Shown: positions 8,507 to 16,347, counted from the first letter of the stretch. The stretch is DNA of 64,000 nt from Lachnospiraceae bacterium (GCA_017482005.1 JAFUOI010000008.1:1-64000), one strand, 5' to 3'. Program-made: numbers and translations. Notes: generated by a model from the sequence alone, not told the origin.

Positions 8507-8530
8507 TACTACACCATTTACTACACCATT
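8507..8530. repeat. Paired 12-bp direct repeats near the right attachment site
   Basis: TACTACACCATT occurs twice in tandem (8507-8518 and 8519-8530), about 135 bp from the 21-bp core at 8666-8686. The pair at 2277-2300 lies in the same orientation and at similar distance from its own core. Recombinase arm sites are the likeliest explanation. Confidence 0.5.
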
Positions 8531-8646
8531 TTTGTGAAAACTTATAACAATTTATAACAACTTATGAAAACTTTCTGTTTTTACCCCTCGTCGCAAACGT
8601 CAGTAAAATCAACGTTTTGCGGCGTTTTGAGAACTTATAAGAAGTT

Positions 8647-8697
8647 TTAAAAAGCACAGGAACCCAATTCAATAAATTCCTGCTTGCATGCTTGCAT
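8647..8697 (-). pseudogene. pyrE: Decapitated pyrE start, copy 2 (attachment site)
   Basis: ATG after ACAGGAGGTTTTAACAAG opens a 16-codon frame, MQACKQEFIELGSCAF, then stop. The KQEFIE block matches the PyrE N terminus, and 8666-8686 is identical to the core in copy 1. It lies on the pyrF side, so it probably keeps the original promoter-proximal end of pyrE while the island displaced the rest. Confidence 0.7.
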
Positions 8698-8883
8698 CTT
8701 GTTAAAACCTCCTGTACTTTCCATGTTTTGGAAGGGTTTTTAAATACTTGTTTATTTAACACAAACCTTTGCTGTTTATATCCGGATTAGATTAGGTTAA
8801 AAAGGTAAAACCGGAGATTTACTCTTAACGCTGAGTCTGAAGACATTTAAGCAAATCTTTTTTCAGAGCCTTTTCCCCCCATT

Positions 8884-9167
8884 GGCTAAGAATTCCAAAA
8901 ACTTTATTTTTATCCTACTTTTCTGACACAAAAATTCACGTTTTTCATTTTATGTAAACCACAACTGGGATAAAATCATTAAAATGTGTCATTTTATCCT
9001 GGAATTCATATAACAATACCTCTCAACCAAGACATTTTCAGCTAAAACACTGGATAATTTTTTTAAAAAACCAAATCTTATCCTACTTTGCACATGCATC
9101 TCGTACATTCTAATCAAAAGGCTATTGTTTTCCCATGATAAAATACATAAAAATCCCAAAATTATCC
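8884..9167. repeat. Array of alternating GGATAA / TTATCC hexamers, 84-bp period
   Basis: Hexamers in alternating orientation lie at 8884 (GGCTAA, degenerate), 8910 (TTATCC), 8968 (GGATAA), 8994 (TTATCC), 9052 (GGATAA), 9078 (TTATCC), 9136 (TGATAA) and 9162 (TTATCC). Start-to-start steps are 26, 58, 26, 58, 26, 58, 26 bp, so each unit is GGATAA-N20-TTATCC-N52 repeated four times. The DNA between the hexamers is AT-rich and not conserved. Eighty-four bp is eight helical turns. Function unknown; compare the arrays at 30.3, 33.7, 47.7 and 59.0 kb. Confidence 0.8.
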
Positions 9168-9336
9168 TATATCATAAAAAATACCACATGGTTGCGTATT
9201 GTTTTTCATCAATGTTCGAAAACGTCCTGCTGCTTCCTCTAAACTCCATTATAATATCCTTCCTGAATCGCCAAGCATGTCCAGCATTTCTTCCCCCTCT
9301 TTGTGTGCATAGTAGTTCTCTGTTGCTGCATCGGAA

Positions 9337-9775
9337 TTATAAAAACGCTCTTATTAATAACTCCTCTGCGTAATTTGCTGCATTCTCCGGGTAATGATAG
9401 CCATACATTTCTGCTGTCATTTTGGCTAACCGGAGAAATAGCGTTTTTGTTTCCAACAATGCAGATACCAAATCCTTTTTCTCGTAATGGGCAAAACACT
9501 TTGGCAAAGAATCCTTTATTACGTTATCTGCCCATGTGTCAAGGAATCTTCCGTCATGCCATACATCTGTCTGACCCTTACATGCGCAGTACATTTCTAT
9601 CATTTTCAATAACTGATTTTTAAGATATGCATCTATACACATCTTAGCCGACCATAATTCACCCCGCAATATCTTTTTCGATGCCCAAACTGTGTGAAAA
9701 CAAAAATCATTGACCATATTTACAAATCCGATTTCTCCGGTAAGCCATCTCAAAATATTATCATCGATACAAAAG
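9337..9775 (-). pseudogene. C-terminal remnant of an aminoglycoside 6-adenylyltransferase
   Basis: The frame encodes only the last 140 or so residues of an ANT(6)/AadE-type enzyme, recognised from RWLTGEIGF, VNDFCFHTVWASKK, ELWSAKM and WHDGRFLDTWAD. The family has about 290 residues. The nucleotidyltransferase core with its catalytic Asp residues is missing, and the frame is open only from the terminator at 9771-9795. It therefore cannot adenylate streptomycin. It is probably left over from an earlier integration at this locus. Confidence 0.7.
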
Positions 9776-9795
9776 GGCGGGAATTTCTTCCCGCC
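9771..9795 (-). terminator. Terminator of the 226-residue membrane protein gene
   Basis: Minus-strand GGCGGGAAGAAATTCCCGCC is followed by CTTTTG, 33 bp after the stop codon at 9829. A block TCCAAAAAGTTTTCGCC (plus strand, 9803-9819) next to it resembles the one beside the terminator at 8419-8446. Confidence 0.75.
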
Positions 9796-9828
9796 ACCTC
9801 AATCCAAAAAGTTTTCGCCAACCGGACA

Positions 9829-10509
9829 TTATACTTTTCGTTTTACTTCAATATTGACCACAGATCCATCGTGAATATCCGTTTCAATAACATAAGAATA
9901 GTCTCCGGATTTACCAAAGATAATATGACTTTCGTCTTTTAAAAACTCATCTTTTTTAGCTGCTTCAAATTTCACACCCAACTCTTCAAAAGCAGCGATT
10001 GCTTCCTCTTTACTGAGCCCGACAAAATCAATTCCGTTTACCAGCACCGAAGCTTTGCTGAATTGAAAACTCGGATCATAACGAAAAGCGTAAATCTGGC
10101 TGTCTTTAAAATCTACGGAATTAACATCCGCATTAAACACATGGAATACAACATTTGCATAATCACTATATCCGTTCTGATCCTTTGCATACACATAATA
10201 AAATGTCGATGTATAACTTTCACCCGGAATCTGCGGTTGCGCGTCCAAATCCATATCGCCTTTTCCTGATATGGAATCATCCACGGTAAAACCTGCATCC
10301 ACCAATTCCTGCACTGTCATATTCACCTTAAGTTCTGTTCCGTTGATACTGACTACCGGCTTAACCAGTCCTTTGATATAAAAGAACGCACCGACACCCA
10401 CTCCGATAAAAAGAAGCAACAAAAAGAGATCGAACAATTTATTTGATTTCTTCTGCTTCTTTTCCTGTTCCAAATCTTTTTCCTGTGTCAACTCTTTTTC
10501 CTGTTCCAT
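9829..10509 (-). CDS. Membrane-anchored protein of unknown function
   Basis: A 226-residue protein with a highly charged Glu/Gln/Lys N terminus (residues 1-22), one membrane span at about residues 24-45 and an extracytoplasmic part. The outer part contains two similar modules, each beginning with a short strand (VSINGTELKVNMTVQELVDAG and a later VLVNGIDFVGLSKEEAIAAF, the second about 110 residues on). These resemble repeats that pair a small beta unit with a helix ending in 'eLvdaG'. No enzyme motif is seen. The start at 10509 follows AAAGGAGAG. It lies 58 bp after pyrF, separated by a terminator. Confidence 0.55.
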   Translation of the reverse strand: MEQEKELTQEKDLEQEKKQKKSNKLFDLFLLLLFIGVGVGAFFYIKGLVKPVVSINGTELKVNMTVQELVDAGFTVDDSISGKGDMDLDAQPQIPGESYTSTFYYVYAKDQNGYSDYANVVFHVFNADVNSVDFKDSQIYAFRYDPSFQFSKASVLVNGIDFVGLSKEEAIAAFEELGVKFEAAKKDEFLKDESHIIFGKSGDYSYVIETDIHDGSVVNIEVKRKV

Positions 10510-10531
10510 AAAAATCTCTCCTTTACAAAAA

Positions 10532-10557
10532 TGCCCCAAACCTCTCTGTCTGGGGCA
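10532..10557 (-). terminator. Terminator of pyrF
   Basis: TGCCCCA and TGGGGCA arms flank a 12-base loop, followed on the minus strand by TTTTTG. It begins 9 bp beyond the pyrF stop. Confidence 0.75.
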
Positions 10558-10566
10558 TAAACCTCT

Positions 10567-11496
10567 TTATTTCGTACCAAGCGCGCCTGCAATGTCCTCA
10601 ATCATATCAAGTACAGCTGCTCTGGATGCATCGGCATAATTTTCCGGTGCAAATTTCTCTTTGTATGCATCACTCTGGTAAGCCGCAATGATTCCGCGGG
10701 AAGAGTTTACAATCGCTCCAAGACCGTCTTTATTAAAGAAATGAACGAGATCTTTTCCTTTTCCGCCCTGTGCGCCGTAACCCGGCACAAGAATGTATGC
10801 CTTCGGCATAATATCACGAAGAACTTTTCCCATTTCCGGATAAGTCGCTCCGACAACGGCTCCCACATAGCTGTATGCATCCCCCATATGGTCTGCTCCC
10901 CATGCGTCCACCTGCTGTCCGACCCACTCATAAAGAGGTTTGCCGTCAATCAGACGATCTTGGAATTCTCCGCTGCTCGGATTGGATGTTTTTACAAGTA
11001 CAAAAATACCCTTCTTCTCCTCTTTACATACGTCGATGAACGGTTTCACGCCATCACTTCCGAGATATGGATTCACTGTCACAAAATCTTCGTCAAATCC
11101 ATAGAAGCTGTTACTTCCCACCTGCACTTTACCAAGATGTCCTGTGGCATAGGCAGCAGAAGTAGATCCGATGTCACCACGTTTGATATCTCCGATTACT
11201 ACAAGGCCTTTTTCCTTACAATATTTTACAGTTTTGTCAAATGCAACAAGGCCCGGAATACCGAACTGCTCGTACATGGCAATCTGTGGTTTCACTGCAG
11301 GAATCAAATCATATACCGCGTCTACAATTCCTTTGTTGTACTGCCAGATTGCTTCTGCTGCTCCTTCCAACGTCTCGCCATACTCTGCAAAAGCCTTATC
11401 TGTAATATGTTTTGGAATAAATTTCATCATCGGATCAAGTCCGACCACAATCGGTGCATTCGTTTTCTGAATTTTTGCAACAAGTGTATTAATCAT
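10567..11496 (-). CDS. pyrF: Orotidine-5'-phosphate decarboxylase
   Basis: A 309-residue enzyme of the longer (type 2) OMP decarboxylase group, which makes UMP in the last step of de novo pyrimidine synthesis. The catalytic motif DIKRGDIGSTS lies at residues 103-113 with the key Lys105. The N terminus VVGLDPMM and a later SSRGIIAAY phosphate-binding block also fit. It overlaps the upstream Nudix gene by 8 bp, so the two are translationally coupled. No pyrK, pyrD or intact pyrE follows within the window; instead truncated pyrE starts lie 2 kb and 8 kb downstream. Confidence 0.95.
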   Translation of the reverse strand: MINTLVAKIQKTNAPIVVGLDPMMKFIPKHITDKAFAEYGETLEGAAEAIWQYNKGIVDAVYDLIPAVKPQIAMYEQFGIPGLVAFDKTVKYCKEKGLVVIGDIKRGDIGSTSAAYATGHLGKVQVGSNSFYGFDEDFVTVNPYLGSDGVKPFIDVCKEEKKGIFVLVKTSNPSSGEFQDRLIDGKPLYEWVGQQVDAWGADHMGDAYSYVGAVVGATYPEMGKVLRDIMPKAYILVPGYGAQGGKGKDLVHFFNKDGLGAIVNSSRGIIAAYQSDAYKEKFAPENYADASRAAVLDMIEDIAGALGTK

Positions 11497-11905
11497 TTTT
11501 ATTATCTCCCATCGCTTTTTTTATGTCTTTTAAAACGTTTGGATTGTCAATGTAAACCGGAAGTTCTTCTTCCGTAATCCACTCAAATCCGCTGTACTCT
11601 TCACTGAGCATAAGAGATCCTTCATCTACGGAAAGGCAGCACAAAAAAGCAACTCCCACACATTGTGTATCTCCCATCATCTGCGACCATGTATAAAGTG
11701 TCTTGACAATCTCACCGTCTACACCGACCGCTTCATGTATGCCACGGAGCACTGACTGTTCCGGACTTTCACCTTTTTCCAGCTCGCAGTCAACAAACTC
11801 CCATACAAACGGTTCTACAATCCTGTCATCTATCCATCTTTTTAACACAAGATATTTGTCATTCTGTTTAATAATTCCCTTAACTCGAATAAATAAATCG
11901 TGCAT
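11489..11905 (-). CDS. Nudix-family hydrolase with a degenerate Nudix box
   Basis: A 138-residue Nudix-fold protein. The box is recognisable as GESPEQSVLRGIHEAVG at about residues 43-59. The usual REUXEE helix reads RGIHEA, so one metal-binding Glu is lost and activity may be altered. The fold otherwise has the standard strands (VKGIIKQNDKYLVLKR at the start and FEWITEEELP near the end). It sits 9 bp downstream of nrdD and overlaps pyrF, linking nucleotide reduction and pyrimidine synthesis; a nucleotide clean-up role is plausible but not shown. Confidence 0.75.
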   Translation of the reverse strand: MHDLFIRVKGIIKQNDKYLVLKRWIDDRIVEPFVWEFVDCELEKGESPEQSVLRGIHEAVGVDGEIVKTLYTWSQMMGDTQCVGVAFLCCLSVDEGSLMLSEEYSGFEWITEEELPVYIDNPNVLKDIKKAMGDNKND

Positions 11906-11914
11906 TGCCTTCTC

Positions 11915-14308
11915 CTATACCATCTCATGAACAAGGTTGTCTGTGTACTTCTTAATATTAGATGCATTCACATATTTCTTATAAGAATCTCCGTCTACCA
12001 CAACAAGGGTCGGTGCCTGCATTACACTGTAACGCACGGCAAGTTCGATATTCTCCTCCGCATCAATCGGAACATATGCTACATCTTTCAAATACTCTTT
12101 AGCAAGTTTACAATTCGGACATGTCTTTGTTGTAAACAGATATTTGACATTCTCAGGTACACCGACAGAAACCGTCACATTCTCCTGATCATAGTCGGAA
12201 AGCATCACAACGCTGGACACCGGTTTCTTGAGAGATGAGTTTTTGATATCATATTCCGTACGATTCTGGTATTCCTGTAACTTACCGTCATTCCAGTTCT
12301 GTACAGGTCTGTAGTACCCGGTAATACGGCTGTATACCTCAGTCGGTTTACCGCAATGCGGACAGACTTTTACCTCACCTGCCAGATATCCGTGTTCTTT
12401 ACAGATAGAGTAAGTCGGTGACAAGGTGTAATATGGAAGCTTATAATTATCTGCAATTGTTTTAACAAGATTTGCAGCCGCTTTCCAATCCGGAAGTTTT
12501 TCACCGATAAATCCGTGGAATACGGTTCCTGATGTATATAAGGTCTGCAATTCATCCTGAATATCAAGAGCATCAAAAATATCGGATGTATAATCCACCG
12601 GAAGATGCGAAGAGTTCGTATAATACGGAGTATCTCCGAGATGTCCTGCAGTTTTGATACCGGGCCATCTTTTACGGTCATGCTTCGCAAGGCGGTACGA
12701 TGTACTCTCTGCCGGTGTTGCTTCCAGATTATAAAGATCACCGTACTGCTCCTGATAATCAGACAATCTGTTACGCATATGATTAAGAACTTCTTTTGTG
12801 AATTCCTGTGTCTTCTTTTCTGTCATGTCAGCACGGAGCCAGTTTGCGTTGAGTCCCACCTCGTTCATACCAAGAAGGCCGATGGTAGAAAAATGATTGT
12901 CAAACTGTCCCAGATAACGTTTGGTATATGGATATAATCCTTCATCCAAAAGTTTGGAAATTACACCACGTTTGATTTTTAAAGATCTTGCCGCAATGTC
13001 CATCATCTTGTTCAAACGACGATAAAAATCGTCTTTATTCGAAGAAAGATAAGCAAGTCTAGGCATGTTGATGGTTACTACGCCGATACTTCCCGTACTC
13101 TCGCCGGATCCGAAAAATCCGCCTGTCTTCTTGCGGAGTTCGCGAAGATCAAGACGCAGACGGCAGCACATGGATCGAACATCCGACGGCTCCATATCAG
13201 AGTTAATATAGTTTGAAAAATACGGTGTACCGTATTTGGCTGTCATTTCAAACAGTAAACGGTTGTTTTCCGTATCTGACCAGTCAAAATCACTTGTAAT
13301 GGAATAGGTAGGAATCGGATACTGGAATCCGCGTCCGTTGGCATCACCCTCAATCATCGTTTCGATGAAGGCTTTGTTAATCATATCCATTTCTTTTTTA
13401 CAATCTTTGTATTTGAAATCCATTTCTTTGCCGCCGACAATGGCCGGAAGCTCTGCAAGGTCGTTCGGAACCGTCCAATCGAGTGTGACATTGGAGAACG
13501 GTGCCTGCGTACCCCAGCGGCTCGGTGTATTTACACCGTAAATAAAGGCTTCGATACATTTTTTCACTTCTTCATAAGAAAGGTTGTCCACCTTAACAAA
13601 CGGAGCCAGATATGTATCAAAGGAAGAAAAAGCCTGTGCTCCTGCCCATTCATTCTGCATAATACCGAGGAAATTCACCATCTGATTGCAAAGAACGGAT
13701 AAATGTGCCGCCGGTGCAGATGTAATCTTGCCGGTAATACCGCCCAAACCTTCTTTAATAAGTTGCTTCAAGCTCCAACCTGCACAATAACCTGTCAGCA
13801 TGGAAAGATCATGAATATGAATATCCGCATTACGATGCGCTGTTGCAATCTCCTCATCGTAAATCTCAGACAGCCAGTAATTCGCCGTAACCGCACCTGA
13901 GTTACTAAGAATGAGACCTCCGACAGAGTAAGTTACTGTCGAGTTCTCTTTCACCCGCCAGTCCTCAACTTTCACATATCCGTTTACGACATCTTTATAA
14001 TCAAGAATGGTCGATTTCATCGTACGCAGTTTTTCTCTCTGTTTTCTGTAAAGAATGTATGCTTTGGCAACTTCTGCGTAGCCTGCCTGCTCCAGCACAC
14101 GCTCCACACTGTCCTGTACATCTTCAATGTGAATACACTCATCCTTTACCTTACTCTGAAAATCTGCGGTCACACGCAAAGCAAGCAGATCCACAATATC
14201 ATTTGTATACTGCATATCTGTTGCAACAAATGCTTTCATGATAGCATCATTTATTCTCTTTAAATCAAATTCCGCCGTACTTCCGTCTCTCTTAATTACG
14301 TTTAACAT
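11915..14308 (-). CDS. nrdD: Anaerobic ribonucleoside-triphosphate reductase with fused glutaredoxin-like domain
   Basis: A 797-residue class III reductase that makes dNTPs without oxygen, using a glycyl radical. The N-terminal 90 residues form an ATP-cone. A Cys cluster near residues 640-653 (CKEHG, CPHCGK) binds zinc, and the radical site RITGYY lies near residue 659. Beyond the normal end, residues about 715-797 add a thioredoxin/glutaredoxin-like domain with CPNC near residue 731 and a cis-Pro QAPTLVV. The fused domain could serve as the electron donor. No nrdG activase gene is adjacent. Two NrdR-like boxes and a promoter lie upstream at 14484-14578. Confidence 0.95.
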   Translation of the reverse strand: MLNVIKRDGSTAEFDLKRINDAIMKAFVATDMQYTNDIVDLLALRVTADFQSKVKDECIHIEDVQDSVERVLEQAGYAEVAKAYILYRKQREKLRTMKSTILDYKDVVNGYVKVEDWRVKENSTVTYSVGGLILSNSGAVTANYWLSEIYDEEIATAHRNADIHIHDLSMLTGYCAGWSLKQLIKEGLGGITGKITSAPAAHLSVLCNQMVNFLGIMQNEWAGAQAFSSFDTYLAPFVKVDNLSYEEVKKCIEAFIYGVNTPSRWGTQAPFSNVTLDWTVPNDLAELPAIVGGKEMDFKYKDCKKEMDMINKAFIETMIEGDANGRGFQYPIPTYSITSDFDWSDTENNRLLFEMTAKYGTPYFSNYINSDMEPSDVRSMCCRLRLDLRELRKKTGGFFGSGESTGSIGVVTINMPRLAYLSSNKDDFYRRLNKMMDIAARSLKIKRGVISKLLDEGLYPYTKRYLGQFDNHFSTIGLLGMNEVGLNANWLRADMTEKKTQEFTKEVLNHMRNRLSDYQEQYGDLYNLEATPAESTSYRLAKHDRKRWPGIKTAGHLGDTPYYTNSSHLPVDYTSDIFDALDIQDELQTLYTSGTVFHGFIGEKLPDWKAAANLVKTIADNYKLPYYTLSPTYSICKEHGYLAGEVKVCPHCGKPTEVYSRITGYYRPVQNWNDGKLQEYQNRTEYDIKNSSLKKPVSSVVMLSDYDQENVTVSVGVPENVKYLFTTKTCPNCKLAKEYLKDVAYVPIDAEENIELAVRYSVMQAPTLVVVDGDSYKKYVNASNIKKYTDNLVHEMV

Positions 14309-14483
14309 GTAATCTCCCTTTCTCCCTGTTACTATACCCTTCGGCTTTCCTCTTTTACATTTTGCAGGATTCCCTGCATTTTTAAATTAGAATCGACACT
14401 CCATAATGCATCTGACCCCTTCGTTGTGGGTTGACATAATTTTATTATCGTCAACCAAAACACCCCGGACGCCGATTAAATTT
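14309..14483 (-). other. nrdD leader RNA region with two hairpins
   Basis: Between the promoter and nrdD the transcript would carry GGTTGAC-N15-GTCAACC (14429-14457 region) and a GCAGG/CCTGC hairpin (14364-14378). A similar GCAGG-ATTTCC-CTGC hairpin stands at 14598-14613 on the other side of the promoter. No known riboswitch is recognised. Confidence 0.4.
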
Positions 14484-14512
14484 ATTGTAGCATTCGGCAT
14501 ATATAAAGTCAA
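14484..14512 (-). promoter_or_regulatory. nrdD promoter
   Basis: Minus-strand TTGACT (14507-14512) and TACAAT (14484-14489) are separated by exactly 17 bp. This is close to the vegetative sigma-A consensus, with about 165 nt of leader before nrdD. Confidence 0.75.
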
Positions 14513-14530
14513 TACAAATACAAAGAAAAA

Positions 14531-14578
14531 ACACTATATCTTATGTTAACATTCTTATGTAAACACAAGATATAGTGT
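14531..14578. promoter_or_regulatory. Pair of NrdR-like boxes
   Basis: ACACTATATCTTATGT (14531-14546) and ACACAAGATATAGTGT (14563-14578) match the NrdR consensus ACAC-AT-rich-GTGT. Their centres are 32 bp apart, three helical turns, the spacing typical for the tetrameric repressor NrdR. They stand 18 bp upstream of the -35 element. NrdR would repress nrdD when dATP is plentiful; the nrdR gene is not in the window. Confidence 0.75.
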
Positions 14579-14643
14579 CTTGTTTTTGCATTATTTTGCA
14601 GGATTTCCCTGCATTTTATGTGTTTTTCGTCCTACTTCACCTC

Positions 14644-15708
14644 TTAACGGGTACGCAAAAACTCATATTCACGTACTGCCTGCCGGTCATCCGGATAGCT
14701 GACAAGATATCCGTTCATAAGCGATGCCGCCCTTTCAAATTCGCCCAAATATTCATAAGCAACGATCTGATTAAAGCGCAATTGCTGTATATAGTCATTT
14801 CCCGTCTCTATGGCAAGACCACTGTTAAACGCATTTAGTGCCGCCTCATATTCCCCGGCTTCTAGTTTACATAACCCAAGTTGGTTATACATCGCCGGAT
14901 GCGGTCCGACATTCTCGATATACTGATTATACACACTTGCCGCATAGTTGCTGTCTCCCAACTTCTCATATGTCATTCCCAGCATCAATATTATTTGCGT
15001 ATCCTCTTTTTTACCGTCACTTTTGGCTTTCTCCAGATAACTCTTTGCCTCTTCATACTCTTCCAGATAATAGTGAACGGTTCCTTTTTCATAATCTGTC
15101 ATGGAATCTCCATGATTTTTCAAAGCAGAAGAAAGATAAGACTTACCCTCCTGTACATAGCCGTAATCCGCAAACACTCTGTAAATTCGGATCGCCATCG
15201 ACGTATCCCCTTTTGATCCCGCCAAAGCCCTGTCCAAATCCGTAACAGAAGCTTCGTACTCGCCGTTCTCCATCTTGACAAGTCCGCGCAGATAATATAC
15301 CTCCGGTTCCTTCTCACGCATACCGGCAATAGCATTGAGTGTTTCCAGCGCCGCTTCATTATCTCCCATTTTGTATTGCGCCGTAGCAAGATAATAATTA
15401 ATGTCAATTTCAGTATCTGACACAAACATTCCGGCATTGCCCAAAGCTTTTTCAAAGGCCTCAATTGCACTCTCATAATCGGTAAGTCCAAGGTAACATA
15501 GTCCCTGTCCACGATATGCCAGTTCAAGATCTTCCTTTGCCACAATCGCCTCTTCAAACAGTGTCAGTGCCGCATCATAATCCAGTTTTTCGACAGCCTG
15601 CATGCCCTCGTTAATCTTTGTATTTTCTTTGGCGCATCCGCCCAATATCAAACTCATTCCGAGAAAAACACCCGCTGTAAGCAGAGTGATTCTTTTCTTT
15701 CGTGTCAT
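14644..15708 (-). CDS. TPR-repeat lipoprotein
   Basis: A 354-residue lipoprotein. The signal sequence ends in a lipobox LILGGC with Cys25, so the protein should be anchored outside the membrane. The rest is about eight tetratricopeptide repeats, with typical patterns such as A..LFEEA, YLGLTDYESAIEAFEKAL and GLCKLEAGEYEAALNAF. TPR lipoproteins act as assembly or interaction scaffolds; the partner is unknown. It reads toward nrdD, 330 bp away, with its own upstream spacer of 36 bp from the flavoprotein-rubredoxin gene. Confidence 0.85.
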   Translation of the reverse strand: MTRKKRITLLTAGVFLGMSLILGGCAKENTKINEGMQAVEKLDYDAALTLFEEAIVAKEDLELAYRGQGLCYLGLTDYESAIEAFEKALGNAGMFVSDTEIDINYYLATAQYKMGDNEAALETLNAIAGMREKEPEVYYLRGLVKMENGEYEASVTDLDRALAGSKGDTSMAIRIYRVFADYGYVQEGKSYLSSALKNHGDSMTDYEKGTVHYYLEEYEEAKSYLEKAKSDGKKEDTQIILMLGMTYEKLGDSNYAASVYNQYIENVGPHPAMYNQLGLCKLEAGEYEAALNAFNSGLAIETGNDYIQQLRFNQIVAYEYLGEFERAASLMNGYLVSYPDDRQAVREYEFLRTR

Positions 15709-15744
15709 AGTATCCTCCGGATCATTATCATTTTAAGTACAGCA

Positions 15745-16347
15745 TCACAGCGGTTTGAAATCCGATGCCGGATGCTTGCAGACCGGACAAATATAATCAT
15801 CCGGCAGAACTTCACCTTCATAGATGTACCCGCAGACAGTACAGATATATCCCTTTTTCTTTTCTGTATTTGCAGGTGCCGGTTTAATGTTCTTATGGTA
15901 ATAGCTGTACGTCACAGACGGTTCTTCAGAAAGAACAAGCGCCTGGGTCACTTCCGCAAAAAACACCGTATGGGTCGGAAACTCCGTCTCTGAGATCACT
16001 TTTCCCGAAATGTACGCATTTGTCTCATTCAACAAATACGCAATGCCGTTTGCGGCACGGGAAAATTCCACCTGCACTAATTTCTCTGTATCTCTTCCGC
16101 TTTGGAAGCCGAAATTTTTAAATGTATCAAAGGATGCCTTTTCCGTAAGTACGGACAAATTAAAGGCCCCCGTCTTTTTGATCATATCATGTGTATAGTT
16201 ATTTTTATTCACTGCAATCATAATACAGTTGGGACTGCTCGTCACCTGCATCGCCGTATTAATAATGCATCCGTTATCTTTCAAACCGTCCCTTGCCGTC
16301 AATACAAAAAGACCGTACGACAAATTATTCATCGGATTCTTTCCCAT
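15745..16347 (-). CDS. hrb: Flavin reductase-rubredoxin fusion (high-molecular-weight rubredoxin)
   Basis: A 200-residue fusion. Residues 1-155 form an FMN-binding flavin reductase domain (MNNLSYGLFVLTA start, VTSSPNC, KKTGAFNLSVL). Residues 165-200 form a rubredoxin with CTVCGYIYEG and CPVCKHP, giving four Cys for one iron. Such proteins pass electrons from NADH to flavodiiron proteins that reduce oxygen or nitric oxide in anaerobes. The flavodiiron partner is not next door. A promoter with TTGACA-N17-TATGCT lies at 16378-16406. Confidence 0.9.
   Translation of the reverse strand: MGKNPMNNLSYGLFVLTARDGLKDNGCIINTAMQVTSSPNCIMIAVNKNNYTHDMIKKTGAFNLSVLTEKASFDTFKNFGFQSGRDTEKLVQVEFSRAANGIAYLLNETNAYISGKVISETEFPTHTVFFAEVTQALVLSEEPSVTYSYYHKNIKPAPANTEKKKGYICTVCGYIYEGEVLPDDYICPVCKHPASDFKPL

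Larger units (their letters stand above)
8216..8646. other. Island end: AT-rich spacer, terminator, arm-like repeats
   Basis: No gene is supported here. From left to right the stretch holds AT-rich DNA, the terminator at 8419-8446, a block TCCAAAGAGCTTTCGCC (8455-8471) also found beside the terminator at 9771-9795, the paired 12-bp repeats at 8507-8530, and CTTATAACAA-type repeats at 8541-8570. The second pyrE fragment follows. Confidence 0.5.
2428..8686. mobile_element. 6.2-kb island bounded by pyrE attachment repeats, no recombinase seen
   Basis: The segment runs from one copy of a 21-bp repeat (AATTCAATAAATTCCTGCTT plus G, 2428-2448) to another (8666-8686). Both copies lie inside truncated pyrE starts, and arm-like direct repeats sit near both ends. 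It holds an Ig-like secreted protein, two PD-(D/E)XK-type proteins, a membrane protein and a zeta toxin with its antitoxin. I find no integrase, relaxase or transfer gene. The element to the left of 2428, with tnpV and parM, may supply recombination in trans. The picture fits a cis-mobilisable cargo island. Confidence 0.6.

Noticed and set aside
8841..9240. Plasmid iterons (TTATCC repeats)
   Set aside because: The motif alternates in orientation with a fixed 26/58 step and no replication initiator gene is near, so an origin is unlikely.
10741..11577. A 278-codon plus-strand frame antisense to pyrF
   Set aside because: It lies opposite a clear pyrF gene, has abundant Cys, His and Phe typical of antisense frames, and no ribosome site.
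14598..14613. The GCAGG hairpin as terminator of the TPR lipoprotein gene
   Set aside because: No T run follows on the minus strand; the hairpin is repeated on the other side of the nrdD promoter and its role is unclear.
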